Source: Phellopilus nigrolimitatus
Lineage: Eukaryota; Basidiomycota; Agaricomycetes; Hymenochaetales; Hymenochaetaceae
Length of the DNA: 64,000 bases
Assembly: GCA_021029095.1 (NCBI GenBank)
Contig: JAJOHG010000015.1
Span: 664,557-728,556 of the forward strand
Direction of reading: 5' to 3'
Shown here: positions 9,527-20,000 of the stretch, piece after piece
Layout: each line of letters opens with the position of its first letter
Position numbering within the stretch: position 1 is the first letter of the stretch
Position numbers and translations under genes: made by a program
Notes under the pieces: generated by a model
What the model was told of the DNA's origin: nothing
The model's input: the letters and a program-made list of their open reading frames with translations, nothing else
Databases searched by the model: none

Positions 9527-11454
9527 ATGGCGTCGTCCATCCTCGACGCGCTTCCGCACGTCGACGCCCTCTCTATCGCAATCCTGCTCCCGCTCCTCGC
9601 CGGGCTGGGGCTCGTGGTGCCCTACCTCGCCGACCCGTACTGCATCAGGTCGAACGGCGTCACCGGCCCCGTCCTCGCGCGGTTCTCCGATCTCTGGCTG
9701 GGCTGGGTCGCCGCGCAGGGACACAGATCCGAGGTTGTGCACGAGCTGCACAAGAAATACGGTGAGTGCCTAGGGACTTTGATTTTGTACTTCAAATCCC
9801 TCCCCCTCGTCCTTCACCCCCTCGTCCTTCATTCTGCGCCAGCTAGTCGTACAATAACAAAAGCCTTCTCTTTGCTCGAGCTAACGTCTGGCCGCAGGCA
9901 CGTTCGTGCGCCTCGCGCCGAACCACGTTTCCGTCAGCGACCCGGACGCACTGCAGGTCGTCTACGCGCACGGGGGCGGCACGCTCAAGGCGGACTTCTA
10001 CGACGCGTTCGTGTCCATCCGGCGCGGGCTCTTCAACACGCGCTCGCGCGCAGAGCACACGCGCAAGCGCAAGATCGTCGCGCACATCTTCGCGCCGAAG
10101 GAGGTGCGCGCGTTCGAGCCGTACGTGCGCCAGCACGTGCGCGAGCTGCTCGCGCGCTGGGACGCGCTCTGTGAAGGCGGCGCAAAGGGCCTGGCGGGCG
10201 ACGACGGCGAGGGCGGGTGGCGGGGCCGCGACGGCCGCGTCTGCTTTAATTGCCTGCCGTGGTACAACTACCTCGCGTTCGACATCATCGGCGACCTGGC
10301 TTTCGGCTCGCCGTTCGGCATGATCCAGGCCGGCAAGGACGCCGCGCCCGTCGCGAAGGACACCAAGGCCGCCATCGCGGGCTACGGCGGCGGCGCCGCT
10401 GGTGCGGGCGCGGCGCCCGCGGTCACGGAGCTGGCCGCGGTGCAGGTGCTCAATGACCGCGGCGAGTACTCCGCGGCGATGGGCGTGCTCCCGCCGCGCT
10501 GGCGCCCATTCGCGCGGCGGCTGCCGTGGTACGCGAAGGGCAGCGCGGCGGTGCAGAACCTCGCGGGCCTCGCGGTCGCCGCGGTCGCGAAGCGCCTCGC
10601 GTGCCCGACGGAGCGCACGGACCTGCTGAGCAAGCTGCAGGAGGGCAAGGACGACGCGGGCGCGCCGATGGGCCGCGAGGAGCTCACCGCCGAGGCGCTC
10701 ACGCAGCTCATCGCGGGGTCGGACACGACGTCCAAGTGCGTAAAACGCGCGCGCTCCGTACATCATGCTGGCTCAACTGACTCTCCTCCCCCTGTGTAGC
10801 TCGTCCTGCGCGATTACGTACTACATCGCGCGCAACCCGCAGGTGCAGGCGAAGCTGCACGCCGAGCTGGATGGCGCGCTCGGCGCGGACGACGACGCCG
10901 TCGCGGACGCGGAGGCCGTGAAGCGGCTGCCGTACCTCGCGGCGGTGATCGACGAGACCCTGCGGCTGCACAGCACGTCGGGCATCGGGCTCCCGCGCGT
11001 CGCGCCGCCCGGCGGGCTCTCTGTGCTCGGCCGCGCGTTCCCCGCGGGGACGGTGCTGAGCGTGCCGAGCTACACGGTGCACCGCGACGCGCGCGCGTGG
11101 GGCGCGGACGCGGGGGTGTTTCGACCGGAGAGGTGGTTCGAGCGCGACCCGGTGGAGATGCAGCGCGCGTTCAACCCGTTCTCGGTCGGCCCGCGCGCGT
11201 GCGTTGGCCGCAACCTCGCGAGCATGGAGCTGCTCGTGATCGTCGCGTCGGTGTTCCGCCGCTACGAGTTCGTGCTGGAGGAGCCGGACAAGCCGGTGCG
11301 TGTTTTTCTTTTTTTTGCGTTCTTTGTGCGCGTGCACGTCGTGGCCTGGTCTGACCGGAGAACTTGTCTTGTGTCTGCGCAGCTCGAGACGTGCGAGGGC
11401 TTCCTGCGCAAGCCGGTGGAGTGCCGGGTGGGCGTCAAGCGGCGCGACGTTTGA
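9527..11454 (+). CDS. Cytochrome P450, CYP53-like benzoate 4-monooxygenase
   Basis: Haem-thiolate monooxygenase; CYP53 enzymes para-hydroxylate benzoate at the ER, part of aromatic detoxification and catabolism in wood fungi. Four exons (9527-9761, 9898-10735, 10800-11295, 11383-11454) give 546 residues, all junctions in frame. An N-terminal hydrophobic anchor lies at about residues 10-40. CYP53-like signatures are GHRSEVVHELHKKYG, RLAPNHVSVSDPDALQVVYA, RRGLFNTRSRAEHTRKRKIV and LPWYNYLAFDIIGDLAFGSP. The I-helix AGSDTTS straddles intron 2, the K-helix ExxR is ETLR, and the haem loop is FNPFSVGPRACVGRN with the axial Cys. A TATA box lies 79 bp upstream. A copy of its promoter and 5' UTR lies inverted at 14.26-14.53 kb. 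Subfamily and substrate are inferred from signature similarity. Confidence 0.92.
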
Positions 11455-11843
11455 AATTAAAAGGGGGGTCCCGCCGACGCGGGTGTTTTCTTGCTCTGTT
11501 CTTTTTTTCGTTTCGACTTGGATTGCTGTCGGGCGCGAGGCGCCGTCTACTAAGTTCGCTCTGTCTCTGTTTTCTGTCCCGTTTTTTCCCAAACAGTGTT
11601 ATTTGTGTACACTACCGCACCCGCGAAAAAATAAACGCGCTTCTCGCAACTATCCAATATCCAGAAATAAGTGTGGGACGCAAGGCACCCAGCGTCGACC
11701 GGCCGGGTGCTTCCTGGCTCTCATGCCGCCCCCCTTTCCAGCACGCATGTGAACCGTCTCGCTCCGTTCCCTTCCCCGCAGCAAACCCTTCCCCTCCCCT
11801 CTTCACGCACGACGCCCCCCACGCACGACGACGCACGACAGCC

Positions 11844-12631
11844 ATGGCCATCCAGTCGCGCACAACCTCCAGCGCGCCCTCCGGCAGCGCGACAGCCGCG
11901 AGCGGCGCGACCGCGGCGGCGTTCCCACCGATCGAGAACGGCGGGCCCGCGCCGGTCATCCCCGCGTTCCTGCTCACGGGCGTGCTCGTCATCTTGCTCG
12001 TGGCGCTCGTGTGGTGGCGGCGGGTCGCGCAGGGGCGCGCGGCGGCGGCCGCCGCCGCTGCGCGAAACCATATGACGATGGGCGTCTTTATTCGGAGTGG
12101 GATGGGCGCGCCCGAGGAACGGGAGGGGCGTGCGCCGAGGACGCCAGAGCTGGGCACCGCGCCGCGCCTGTGGGACGTGCATTTGGCGGGGGGCGGCGCC
12201 CCGGGGGCGCGCTGGCGGGACGTGCATGTGCGTTAAGTTCTCGTGTTATTTGCCTCCAGCGCGTAGCTGCTGATTGTTATTGTTGTTATCGTTGTTTGCA
12301 GCCGCTGTGCGCGGCGCTCGTGGCGACGATGCCGCCTCCCCGGCCGCGCGCCGCGGGCCCGGGGGACAACAGGCTGCGGGACAGCGACGGAGGCGGCAGC
12401 CGCGCACACGGGAGGTGCGGAGCGCTCGGTGCGCGCCTGCGTGCGCGGGAAGTGCCCGGGCCGCCTCCTCCTCCGCCTCCACACGGAGAAAAAGGCGCGC
12501 GCGGGGGACGACTGCGAGTCGCGGTGGTCGTAGCGCTACCGACTCCGGCTCCGGAGCGCGGCGCGGGGGCGTTTGGGTTGGATGTGATGCTCGGGGTGGC
12601 GGAGGTGCCGTTCACGCGGGGGGAAGGATAG
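11844..12631 (+). CDS. Single-pass membrane protein, LWDV family (paralog 1)
   Basis: Member of an unnamed basidiomycete family with three paralogs in this window (also at 12.9 and 25.6 kb). Two exons (11844-12227, 12302-12631) give 237 residues. A Ser/Thr/Ala-rich N-terminus is followed by one membrane segment, FLLTGVLVILLVALV (about residues 42-57), a basic stop-transfer WWRR, then the family motif PRLWDVHL near residue 110. A phase-0 intron falls just before PLCA, at the same place in all three paralogs. The Pro/Gly-rich second half ends with RLRVAVVVALPTPAP and a GVAEV tail, the second family motif. Likely topology is short outside, tail in the cytoplasm (inference). Function unknown. The extreme GC and Pro/Arg bias makes exact ends less certain. 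Confidence 0.72.
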
Positions 12632-12891
12632 CCGACCCCGCAGCTTACTCACGCATCGATCTTACATACCGTAGAAGGCCTTGCGCGCCGGCCAGCAGCC
12701 AGCGGCAAGCGCGAGCGCCCGTGTGAGTCACGGGCGCCTGTGAACATACAAGCCCAAGTTTATCCTCATGTACTCGCGCTCTAACATGGCGACATTCAAT
12801 TAAATTATGGTCTGAGCCGTCTCTCGCCCGTCCTTGATGCAGCCCCGCCGTGACTCACAGTCGCGCTCCCCAAACCGTCCCTCTCGCCGCG

Positions 12892-13596
12892 ATGAGCACG
12901 CCCTCGCGCCCCCTTGCACTCGCCCCGCGCGCGACGAGTACGCAGACCCCCGCCTCTGGCAGCTCGAACAGCCTGCTCTTCGGCTTCGGCTTCCTCGCCA
13001 TCTTCGTCGCGTTCGTCGGCGGCGCCCTCGCGTGGCAGCGCTTCTCCGGCGCGCGCCGCCGCGCTCGCCTGCACGCCCGGCGCGAGCGGAGGCGCGCCGC
13101 CGCGGCGCAGCGGCCCCGTCTATGGGACGTGTATGTCCGTGGGGCCGGAAGCGGAGGAGGCAGCGCGCGCGGGTGCTGGAGCGACATGAAGGTGAGCGCG
13201 CACAGGTTCTTATGGAGAGGCAAGACGCGTCTGACTACTCGTTGTGCGTGCGCGCAGCCCCTCGCCGCACAGATCCAGCCCCCAGACGCACCAGAGGTAG
13301 CAGCGCCTGCGACCCCGTCTGCGCCCCTGCCCCGCCCGCATCCTGTACATTCTCCCCGTGAGCCCCAGTGGGAAGGGCGCGTGCGGGTGTCCGTGCTCGT
13401 CTGCATGCCCGCGCCCCCCTCGGCGACACCTCGCAGCGCGTCGGTGCATCCCGTCGGTGATGACCCGGATGTAGACGCGGACCCACCAACTTCGGAAGGC
13501 CGCCCGCTGCACTACGCGCTCGGCATCGCCGAGGTGCGGCTCGCCGACCCACACACGCGCAGCGCGGTGCACCCGAGCCATGTACCTGCCTCATGA
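12892..13596 (+). CDS. Single-pass membrane protein, LWDV family (paralog 2)
   Basis: Tandem neighbour and paralog of the gene just upstream, 260 bp away on the same strand. Exon 1 is 12892-13191; exon 2 is 13258-13596. Features in order: Ser/Thr-rich N-terminus, membrane segment LLFGFGFLAIFVAFVGGALA (about residues 28-47), Arg-rich stretch, RPRLWDVYV, W-S-D-M-K at the exon end, PLAAQIQPPD at the start of exon 2, then RVRVSVLVCMPAPPS and YALGIAEVRL near the C-terminus. The 66-bp intron has no stop and is a multiple of three, so retention would add 22 residues in frame. No known function or partner. The paired arrangement points to local duplication. Confidence 0.78.
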   Translation: MSTPSRPLALAPRATSTQTPASGSSNSLLFGFGFLAIFVAFVGGALAWQRFSGARRRARLHARRERRRAAAAQRPRLWDVYVRGAGSGGGSARGCWSDMKVSAHRFLWRGKTRLTTRCACAQPLAAQIQPPDAPEVAAPATPSAPLPRPHPVHSPREPQWEGRVRVSVLVCMPAPPSATPRSASVHPVGDDPDVDADPPTSEGRPLHYALGIAEVRLADPHTRSAVHPSHVPAS

Positions 13597-13804
13597 CCCC
13601 CGTGTATATCTGCTCGCACGGTACTCTGTATATTCTATGTATTTGTATTTCGCTGCTCAGCCCCGCCCGCACGCCCTTCAAACAGACGACGCGTCTGCCA
13701 ACTTCAACCCGCGAAAATGATCGATTGCAGCAATGTAGGACGGGAAGCATGCCCACCCATGAGGGCTCACAGTCAAAATAAACACATCAGTGAGGGAGTG
13801 TTAC

Positions 13805-13905
13805 TCCCCCCTCTCAGGCTTATACACTGGCGAGCGGCTGCCCTGTGCCAACCAAACAAGTATCAGGCATGATAACAGCCACACGCTCTAATTGCTCAGT
13901 GTCTG
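13805..13905 (-). pseudogene. tRNA-Asn-like pseudogene
   Basis: Minus strand reads AATTAGAGCGTGTGGCTGTTAT, matching the D-arm to anticodon part (GTTAGAGCGTGTGACTGTTAT) of the intact tRNA-Asn at 4.5 kb, and about 55 bases on has TATAAGCCTGAGAGGGGGGA, like its T-arm and acceptor. The acceptor no longer pairs. It abuts repeat copy C, so it may have moved with it. Confidence 0.45.
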
Positions 13906-14245
13906 TGCGCCGGTCGAGAGGAGATAATGCTGTTGCTTTTACGGTGGGAGGACGAAGGCCGCAGGCCTGGCAAGTAGTTCCGAAGGGACATAAGAGCGTG
14001 CAAAACGCGATGCTGTGGCTTCCGGCCCATACAATTCCTAACGAGACATGCGCAGCAGCGCAAACGCCGTCACTCAGCGCGGATCGGAGCAAGGTGTATA
14101 TTCTGGGCACCGTAAAGCTTAAGGCATAGCCAGCCGGCATGACCGCCATACTCGCTCATTTAGAAGAAATTCAGAGTTGCAATTTCGTACATAGCTAGTC
14201 TTAACGAGGACCGAGGGAGCTGGGGCTGCGGAGGGTAAAAATCTT
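13906..14245 (-). repeat. Dispersed repeat copy C (degraded)
   Basis: Minus-strand landmarks of the family are visible: AAGACTAGCTATGTACGAAATT, split here from the rest by drift, then TAAGCTTTACGGTGCCCAGAA and TGACGGCGTTTGCGCTGCTG. More diverged than the copies at 19.7 and 33.7 kb. Confidence 0.65.
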
Positions 14246-14254
14246 ATGAGTGAC

Positions 14255-14531
14255 ACTTAGTCAGAAATTGGCGGGCTGTCTTACTCTGAGTGCGCGGGAG
14301 ATAAGGTGGGCTGGTTTCTTTGAGGATTGGATGGTAATCTCGCCGCTGCACGCCGGCCGAGGCATCACGCCCGCCCGCCCGCCCCTTGTCCATCTCCTCC
14401 ATGATTGTCACATCCAGTGATTCGTCGAGCTAAGCGACCATGACAGATGGGCGACATTCAAGCAGAGGCAAAATGGATTATACGAGACGTTGCGAAGAGC
14501 ACGGAGACAGCGAGTGAGCAAAAGGAAAGCG
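14255..14531 (-). repeat. Inverted, degraded copy of the P450 promoter and 5' UTR
   Basis: The minus strand follows 9203-9515 almost base for base: CTTTCCTTTTGCTCACTCGC, TTAGCTCGACGAATCACTGG, GGAGGAGATGGACAAGGGGC, TGCAGCGG, then CCGCGCACTCAGAGTAAGAC. The match stops just before the P450 start codon. The TATAAA has become AAAGAAA. No P450 coding sequence follows; repeat C does. Confidence 0.85.
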
Positions 14532-15088
14532 CTTCTGAACGTGTGTATGCGTTTACGGAAGTGGACAGCATCCCTCACCGGTAGCTACGATCTGAGGAAG
14601 CAAATATTGGGGCCTGGCGCGCGGACCAGATCTTCCTGTAAGTGCATGTATTAGTGACAATGTTGAGCGACACCATAAAGAACAACAGACAATGTACTCC
14701 CATATCTTCGACATAATCACTACGAAAGCAATGTCATTTCGGGATAAATATCAGATCACGCAGCTCCCAGCGTCAATCATTAGGTTTTGCTTTTGAAGAA
14801 CGCGCATCTAACTTTTTCGAAGTCAAGCACACCGCCTCGTGGCAGAGCGAATGAGCATTGATCATCATCCCACGGGCACGCCGGCACTGCGTGTTCGCTC
14901 CGTGTCGCACCCCTTGTCCTTCGACCCCCATCATCTCTGGCCTCACCAGCGTTGCTCGCGCACTTGCGTCCTCTTGAATATTGCACTTAGACCTTTTCTG
15001 TGTTTACTGAGCTGTCGACCACTCCAGAGTTCGTAGCTACCGCAGATCGCACATCTTTGCGCAACTGTACCTGATCTTGCGGCGCTAG

Positions 15089-17014
15089 ATGGATTATGCA
15101 ACAGGAATTCCTGACCTCGTCGAGCGTGCGTGGAAGATAAAGGAAGCTTTTGAAGAGGTACGCTGCATATTAGTTTACCTTGAAAGAAACTACTCAAAAG
15201 ACGGTCATGGTGTTCTCAGTATCGGGAAAATCAGACGACTTTGTACCGACTTTCTGCCGAACTTCTCGATGATGTCGAAGAGCTCGAAAGCCTTCGAAAG
15301 GGCTATGTCAGCAACAATCTCCCCACCCTGGATCACAATCTGTCCCTATTGAAGAGGTATTTACATCGATATATGTGTTCGAACTGTTGCTAGATACTGA
15401 ATTACTTCAGTGGTTTCGAAAATGTGCTCGATAGATACGAGAAGCTCTTGGTCCAGCAGCAAAGGAAGAATCCTCTTTACAAAGGCTTAGCTCTGCTTAC
15501 TACGAAGAAAATCAAAGACGAAATAAAGGATCTGAACAATGAAATTGCAAAAGCTCGAAGCAAATTCCTGGTATATTTTGGGGGGATTTTGTTCAACTCA
15601 TGCTCATTCTATTTATTCTATTCAGGTTAGGACTAATGCACAGATTGTTGCTCAGACCAGTGCAGCCTTTCCTGAGATTCGGGCTGAGGCAACAAGTCTG
15701 GCCCATGATTTGGGTGGCATTATACAGGCAGCCCAGAAGGATCCAGCCCAAGCTGGCCGGCTTTTTGGCATTGATGAGATGAACACGGAGCGGAAGAAGA
15801 AGTCTTTGAAGAAAGCTTCTCTTGTAGGCTTACTGTTCTGCATTGGTTACACACCTGCGCTAACAATCTTTTGGTTTTAGGATCTAGCTGCTGCCAGCAA
15901 AGATGCTGATGTCAGGGCACTGTCTCTCAAAATCAAAGCACTGGAGCATGCTTTGGACAAGGAGCCAATCATATTCTCTCCGAATAGAGCTGCTGTTCCA
16001 GAGGGTTACTCTTCAGAGTACATTGTCTATGAGCATGATTATTCCGACCCCAAGAGAAAGAGAGAGGATGCTCTGGTCGAGATCATTTCCCTTCTCCACA
16101 TGTTTGATGATCATACTTCAGAGATGCCTACTATTGCATGGTTTTACAGAGCCCTTACACTTGGACGTGTTTTACATGACATAGGACTTCACAGTGAAGC
16201 ATTGCAGCTTGAGAGACTAAACACTGAAGTTATTCAGAAGCTGGCAGAAGGTCATGGAAATCTATATGACCCTGACCTTGCTGCATCACTTCTTAATCTG
16301 TCTAAAAGTTTTAGTGAAGTTGGCAGACATGAGGAGGCACTGGAGGCTATTCAGAAAGCAGTCAGCATCATGCAGGGTCTTTCAGAGAAGGACAAAGATG
16401 GGTTCAATCCTGTTCTTGCAGGCTGTCTTCATGACTTGTCTGTTCACTTGTCAAATCTGGACAAACACAAGGAGGCTCTGGAGGCCATCAAGAAAGCAGT
16501 CACCATCAACCAGGCTCTTTCAGAGAAAGACCCAGACAAGTTCAATCCTGTTTTTGCAGACTCTCTTCACCAATTGTCCTTTATCCTGTCAAATCTGGAC
16601 AGACATGAGGAGGCACTGGAGGCTAGCCAGAAAGCAGTCACCAGCATGCAGGCTCTTTCAAAGAAGCACCCAGACAGGTTCAATCCTGATCTTGCAGACT
16701 TCCTAAATGGCCTGTCCTGCAGCTTCTTAACGCTGGGAAGACATGCAGAGGCCACAGTCCATATTCAGGAATCTATTGCACTTTTTGACTCTCTTCTAAA
16801 GGAGAAGCAGATCCAAGAATATGATAGAAATTTTGGGAGGGCTCTTGAAACATACTCTGATGTTTTGGAAGTAACTGGACAGCATAGAAAGGCTCTGGAG
16901 ATAGCCAGAAAGGCTGTCACTATTTTTCAGAATCATTCCGGTATTCTTTCTCAAGTTGAAACAAGAGACCTTGATGTTTTGCAAAGAAGGATTACTCACC
17001 TGGAATTCACCTGA
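15089..17014 (+). CDS. HeLo/MLKL-like N-domain plus TPR protein (copy 1)
   Basis: Five exons (15089-15157, 15220-15356, 15411-15570, 15626-15823, 15881-17014) join in frame to 565 residues. The first 190 or so are helical: IPDLVERAWKIKEAFEEYRE, LSAELLDDVEELESLRKGYV, LDHNLSLLKRSGFENVLDRY and TKKIKDEIKDLNNEIAKARS. This is the pattern of the N-terminal adaptor (HeLo/MLKL-type) of basidiomycete NLR-like proteins. No NACHT or kinase follows. Instead there are three 44-residue kinesin-light-chain-type TPRs (HEEALEAIQKAV...FNP) and two degenerate ones. Ends THLEFT. HeLo-type domains elsewhere act in membrane-linked cell death, and TPRs bind partners; a role in self/non-self or stress signalling is inference. 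About seven residues of the last exon differ from the copy at 36.4-38.3 kb. Confidence 0.88.
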
Positions 17015-19544
17015 TGTCTCTGCTCCATTGTATTTTGTTTTTACACAATGTAGTCCATTTCAGTTATACCTTGAATTAGTTGAATATCAAGTTCTGAGAT
17101 CCTACCTGTGTAGCTGTCTGTAGTACATTGTGTGTTGTCTTAAGGGCCAATATTAGTAGGTATGAATGAAACACGTACTAATATCTATACTGTCGAGAAA
17201 CTCTTGCAACTTGAGAAAGGGTTGTATGTCTCAAATTGTTGAGCAGGTGAGTATATGCTCTGCAACAATAAAGTAAGCATTACCGGGATACAGAGGTATG
17301 CATTTGAGAGCGCACGGCGTTATATGCCAAAAAGAACATATAAGTAGCACTAATTTACGGAATTAGATTCAAGGCTAGTTGAGGAAAACTCGCCGGATCA
17401 TATAGCAGACGTACAGGAGACATGCGAGACTGCACTTTTGATGATAAGCACATGAGGACCTGGAAATAAATGACAGAGCAGCGAACAGCCTATAAATAAC
17501 ACCAGTGTAAGATAAAAGCAATTCGGAACGAAGAACAGGAATATTACAAAAGAAAGACGACGCGTCCATGTTGATATAAGAACTGAGCTGGTCATCATCG
17601 CAGTTAGTTGGTATAAAACGGCATACAACCAATGTAGTGTTCACGCCCGAGAGTCGACTAGATGAAGTTTAGTTTCCTAATACGTGCGATGCACGAGTTT
17701 CGTCCGTACGGAGGTTGGTTCAGAGGAAGCATTGGCGTGTGCACCTCCTTTAGATTCTCCCTGACGCGGAATGCGCGTGGCATAAAAGAAAGGTTGACAA
17801 CCGTCGTCACCGGTCCTCTATAATGAAACAGGGTTAGCTACTCCGAAAAATTAAATATTAGAAAATGACGAACCAATCAAGACGCCAGCTAAGTTCGCAA
17901 AGCCGTATGGTATCCCGAGTCGACGGGAAGAATTTAGTTCGCGCCGCGCCATTATCACCACATTCAGCACATTATCCGCGTATCCTCTGTCCGTGTCCTT
18001 CCTCTGTCGCAAACCTGTCAATTCTAGCGTCAACCCGTTCTTGAAGTCACAATGACGACCCACCGAGTTGTTATCCACGTCTATCGCTCGCAGGAACCAG
18101 GATAGAACGAAACGACGCGACAGGAAAGGCAAGGCGACATTGACGTGGTGCGAGATGCAAAACCACAGGTGCGGGCTGGGGTGACGCGCGCGGGGTTCAT
18201 GCTCGCTGGTTTTGATGTCTGACGTTTTCGGCCATGAGTGGCGCCGTCTTCCATTCCGTTAGGTCTATCCGGCGTGCTTGAACAGAGACGGTGGGGAAAG
18301 TGTTGTTACGGTACTGGACGTTAGTTAACCTTCCTCGCTGTGAGGTTTTGCAACTGCGTTCGACTTTGACGGTCGTAGTGACGTATCGAGCCTGCAAGCG
18401 AGCATTTGTCTCTTTTTTTGAATTGATAGAAGTCCAAAGCACGTACACTGGTTGGATGGCCATCTGCATTCGGCTACAAGTTCAAAGGACAGTTGAACGG
18501 TGACGAGCACGAGGAGAGGATGCAAGCATACCGCGATCATCGTTAATAAAACGGGAATATTAACATGCCGAGAAAGCGGCGCTCGTCGACAATCCTGTTT
18601 GTCGTCCTTCGTCAACCGCGCGAGAGAAATCGTTTGCACGCATGAGAGCGAATATGCGAGATGCCGGGACAGAGTGGACTGAGGCGACGTTGGAAGACCG
18701 ATACGGACGTGATATGAACCCAAACCAAACCAAAGCCGTCGGGCAGCGTGATGCGTTCGTATTCCACGCGCTGGCAGACATTAACGCATTCCGCGCTGCC
18801 ACCCCCGCCGCTCAAGAAATATCTGACGCTGTGCTCTTCGTGCGGATGAGTCGGGCTTGGTACAGCGCCAATGTCGACCGGGCAATGGCCATAGTGTAGA
18901 ATGGCGTACCTGCTGCACGGCGGAGCCGACATTCGTCTACCTGAGCATTCGATAACTAAGCCTCTTGCCGGGCTTTCGCACCAGGACCATCCCATCGCTA
19001 TATCTCCTCTACGAGCAATCTTCCAGACAGAAGTCTCGACATGTTGCTGGCACATTGTGGTGATCACTTCGTTTTCGCGATGGGAATGCGGTGTGCGGTG
19101 TGCACGCGCACTTGATCAAGGGCCGTGGTTCTATGTTCGATTGCAATTCTACGTATGTTCGCTTTCGATTGCAACTTAAGAAAATAGTTGGGCATTAGCG
19201 AGCTTGAGGAGAGGAAGCGGTGCAATAGCTGAGAGGTCGCGAAGCCGACACAAAATGCTGCGCTTGTGCATCTCCATAGGTTGAGCGGGAGAACGCGGAG
19301 TCGATGACGTTGTACTTGCAGGAAATGGGTTGAAACTCTGGACGAGATCTGAGTGTGAAAGGTAAGAAGCCAGGAGCGGACGCTAGGACGAAAGTCAGCA
19401 CACGCTCCTCTCCCTACAAGCCACTCAAGGATAGCAGCGTCCACCTGGACCTCCTCAACGCATTCTTGGCTGACGAATTTGAAGTTTGTTTTGAGCGCGG
19501 GGGCTCGCTAAAAATACAGCGCGTTGCTCGCTCTTCACCTCGGC
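17015..19544. other. Non-coding part of left arm downstream of TPR gene
   Basis: Nearly identical to the right arm but without a recognisable gene. It includes a 93-codon minus-strand frame (17851-18132) followed by a plausible donor GTTCGT, unchanged but for one residue in the other arm; since the DNA around it is just as conserved this is no evidence of selection. The rest looks like decayed spacer. Confidence 0.5.
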
Positions 19545-20000
19545 TCAGTTCTCGCAGCTAATGTTCTACAACTGGACCTCACGCATATATGTATGCACCC
19601 CGAGGCACGTATGTATAGGCACTAAGCAGAAAATAAACAGCACCATGGTTTCTCCCAATAACATACACATGCCGTGCGGAAGAGCGGGAATAAAAGAAAC
19701 CTGCTTCTGGCCGGGAAAAGTGCTATATTCTACGGCTTCCGAGAATGCTCGCTCGCAGTCCGCCCGAGGTCAGCTGGCCTCCGCCCCCATTCAAACCCTC
19801 GAGCGCATCAGCAGCACAAACACTGTGATTCAGCGTGGATCAACAAGACGCCGAGCAAGGTGTACATTTCGGTACCCTGGGCCACCGTAAAGCTTCAAGA
19901 TATAGTCAACACCGTCAAGATATAGTCCATAGCTAGTCCCGACGGGCTGGAGCTGCGGAGTCGGAAACGTGAGCCACAAGACGGTCTCTAGTAGCTGTGC
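19545..20000 (-). repeat. Dispersed repeat copy D
   Basis: Reverse orientation, lying in the left arm: ACACTGTGATTCAGCGTGGA, GGGCCACCGTAAAGCTTCAA and CATAGCTAGTCCCGACGG mark it. Pairs with copy E of the right arm. Confidence 0.8.

Noticed and set aside
9843..10766. Long minus-strand open frame antisense to the P450 gene
   Set aside because: Shadow of GC-rich codons; Arg/Ala-rich with no motif, while the plus strand has all P450 signatures.
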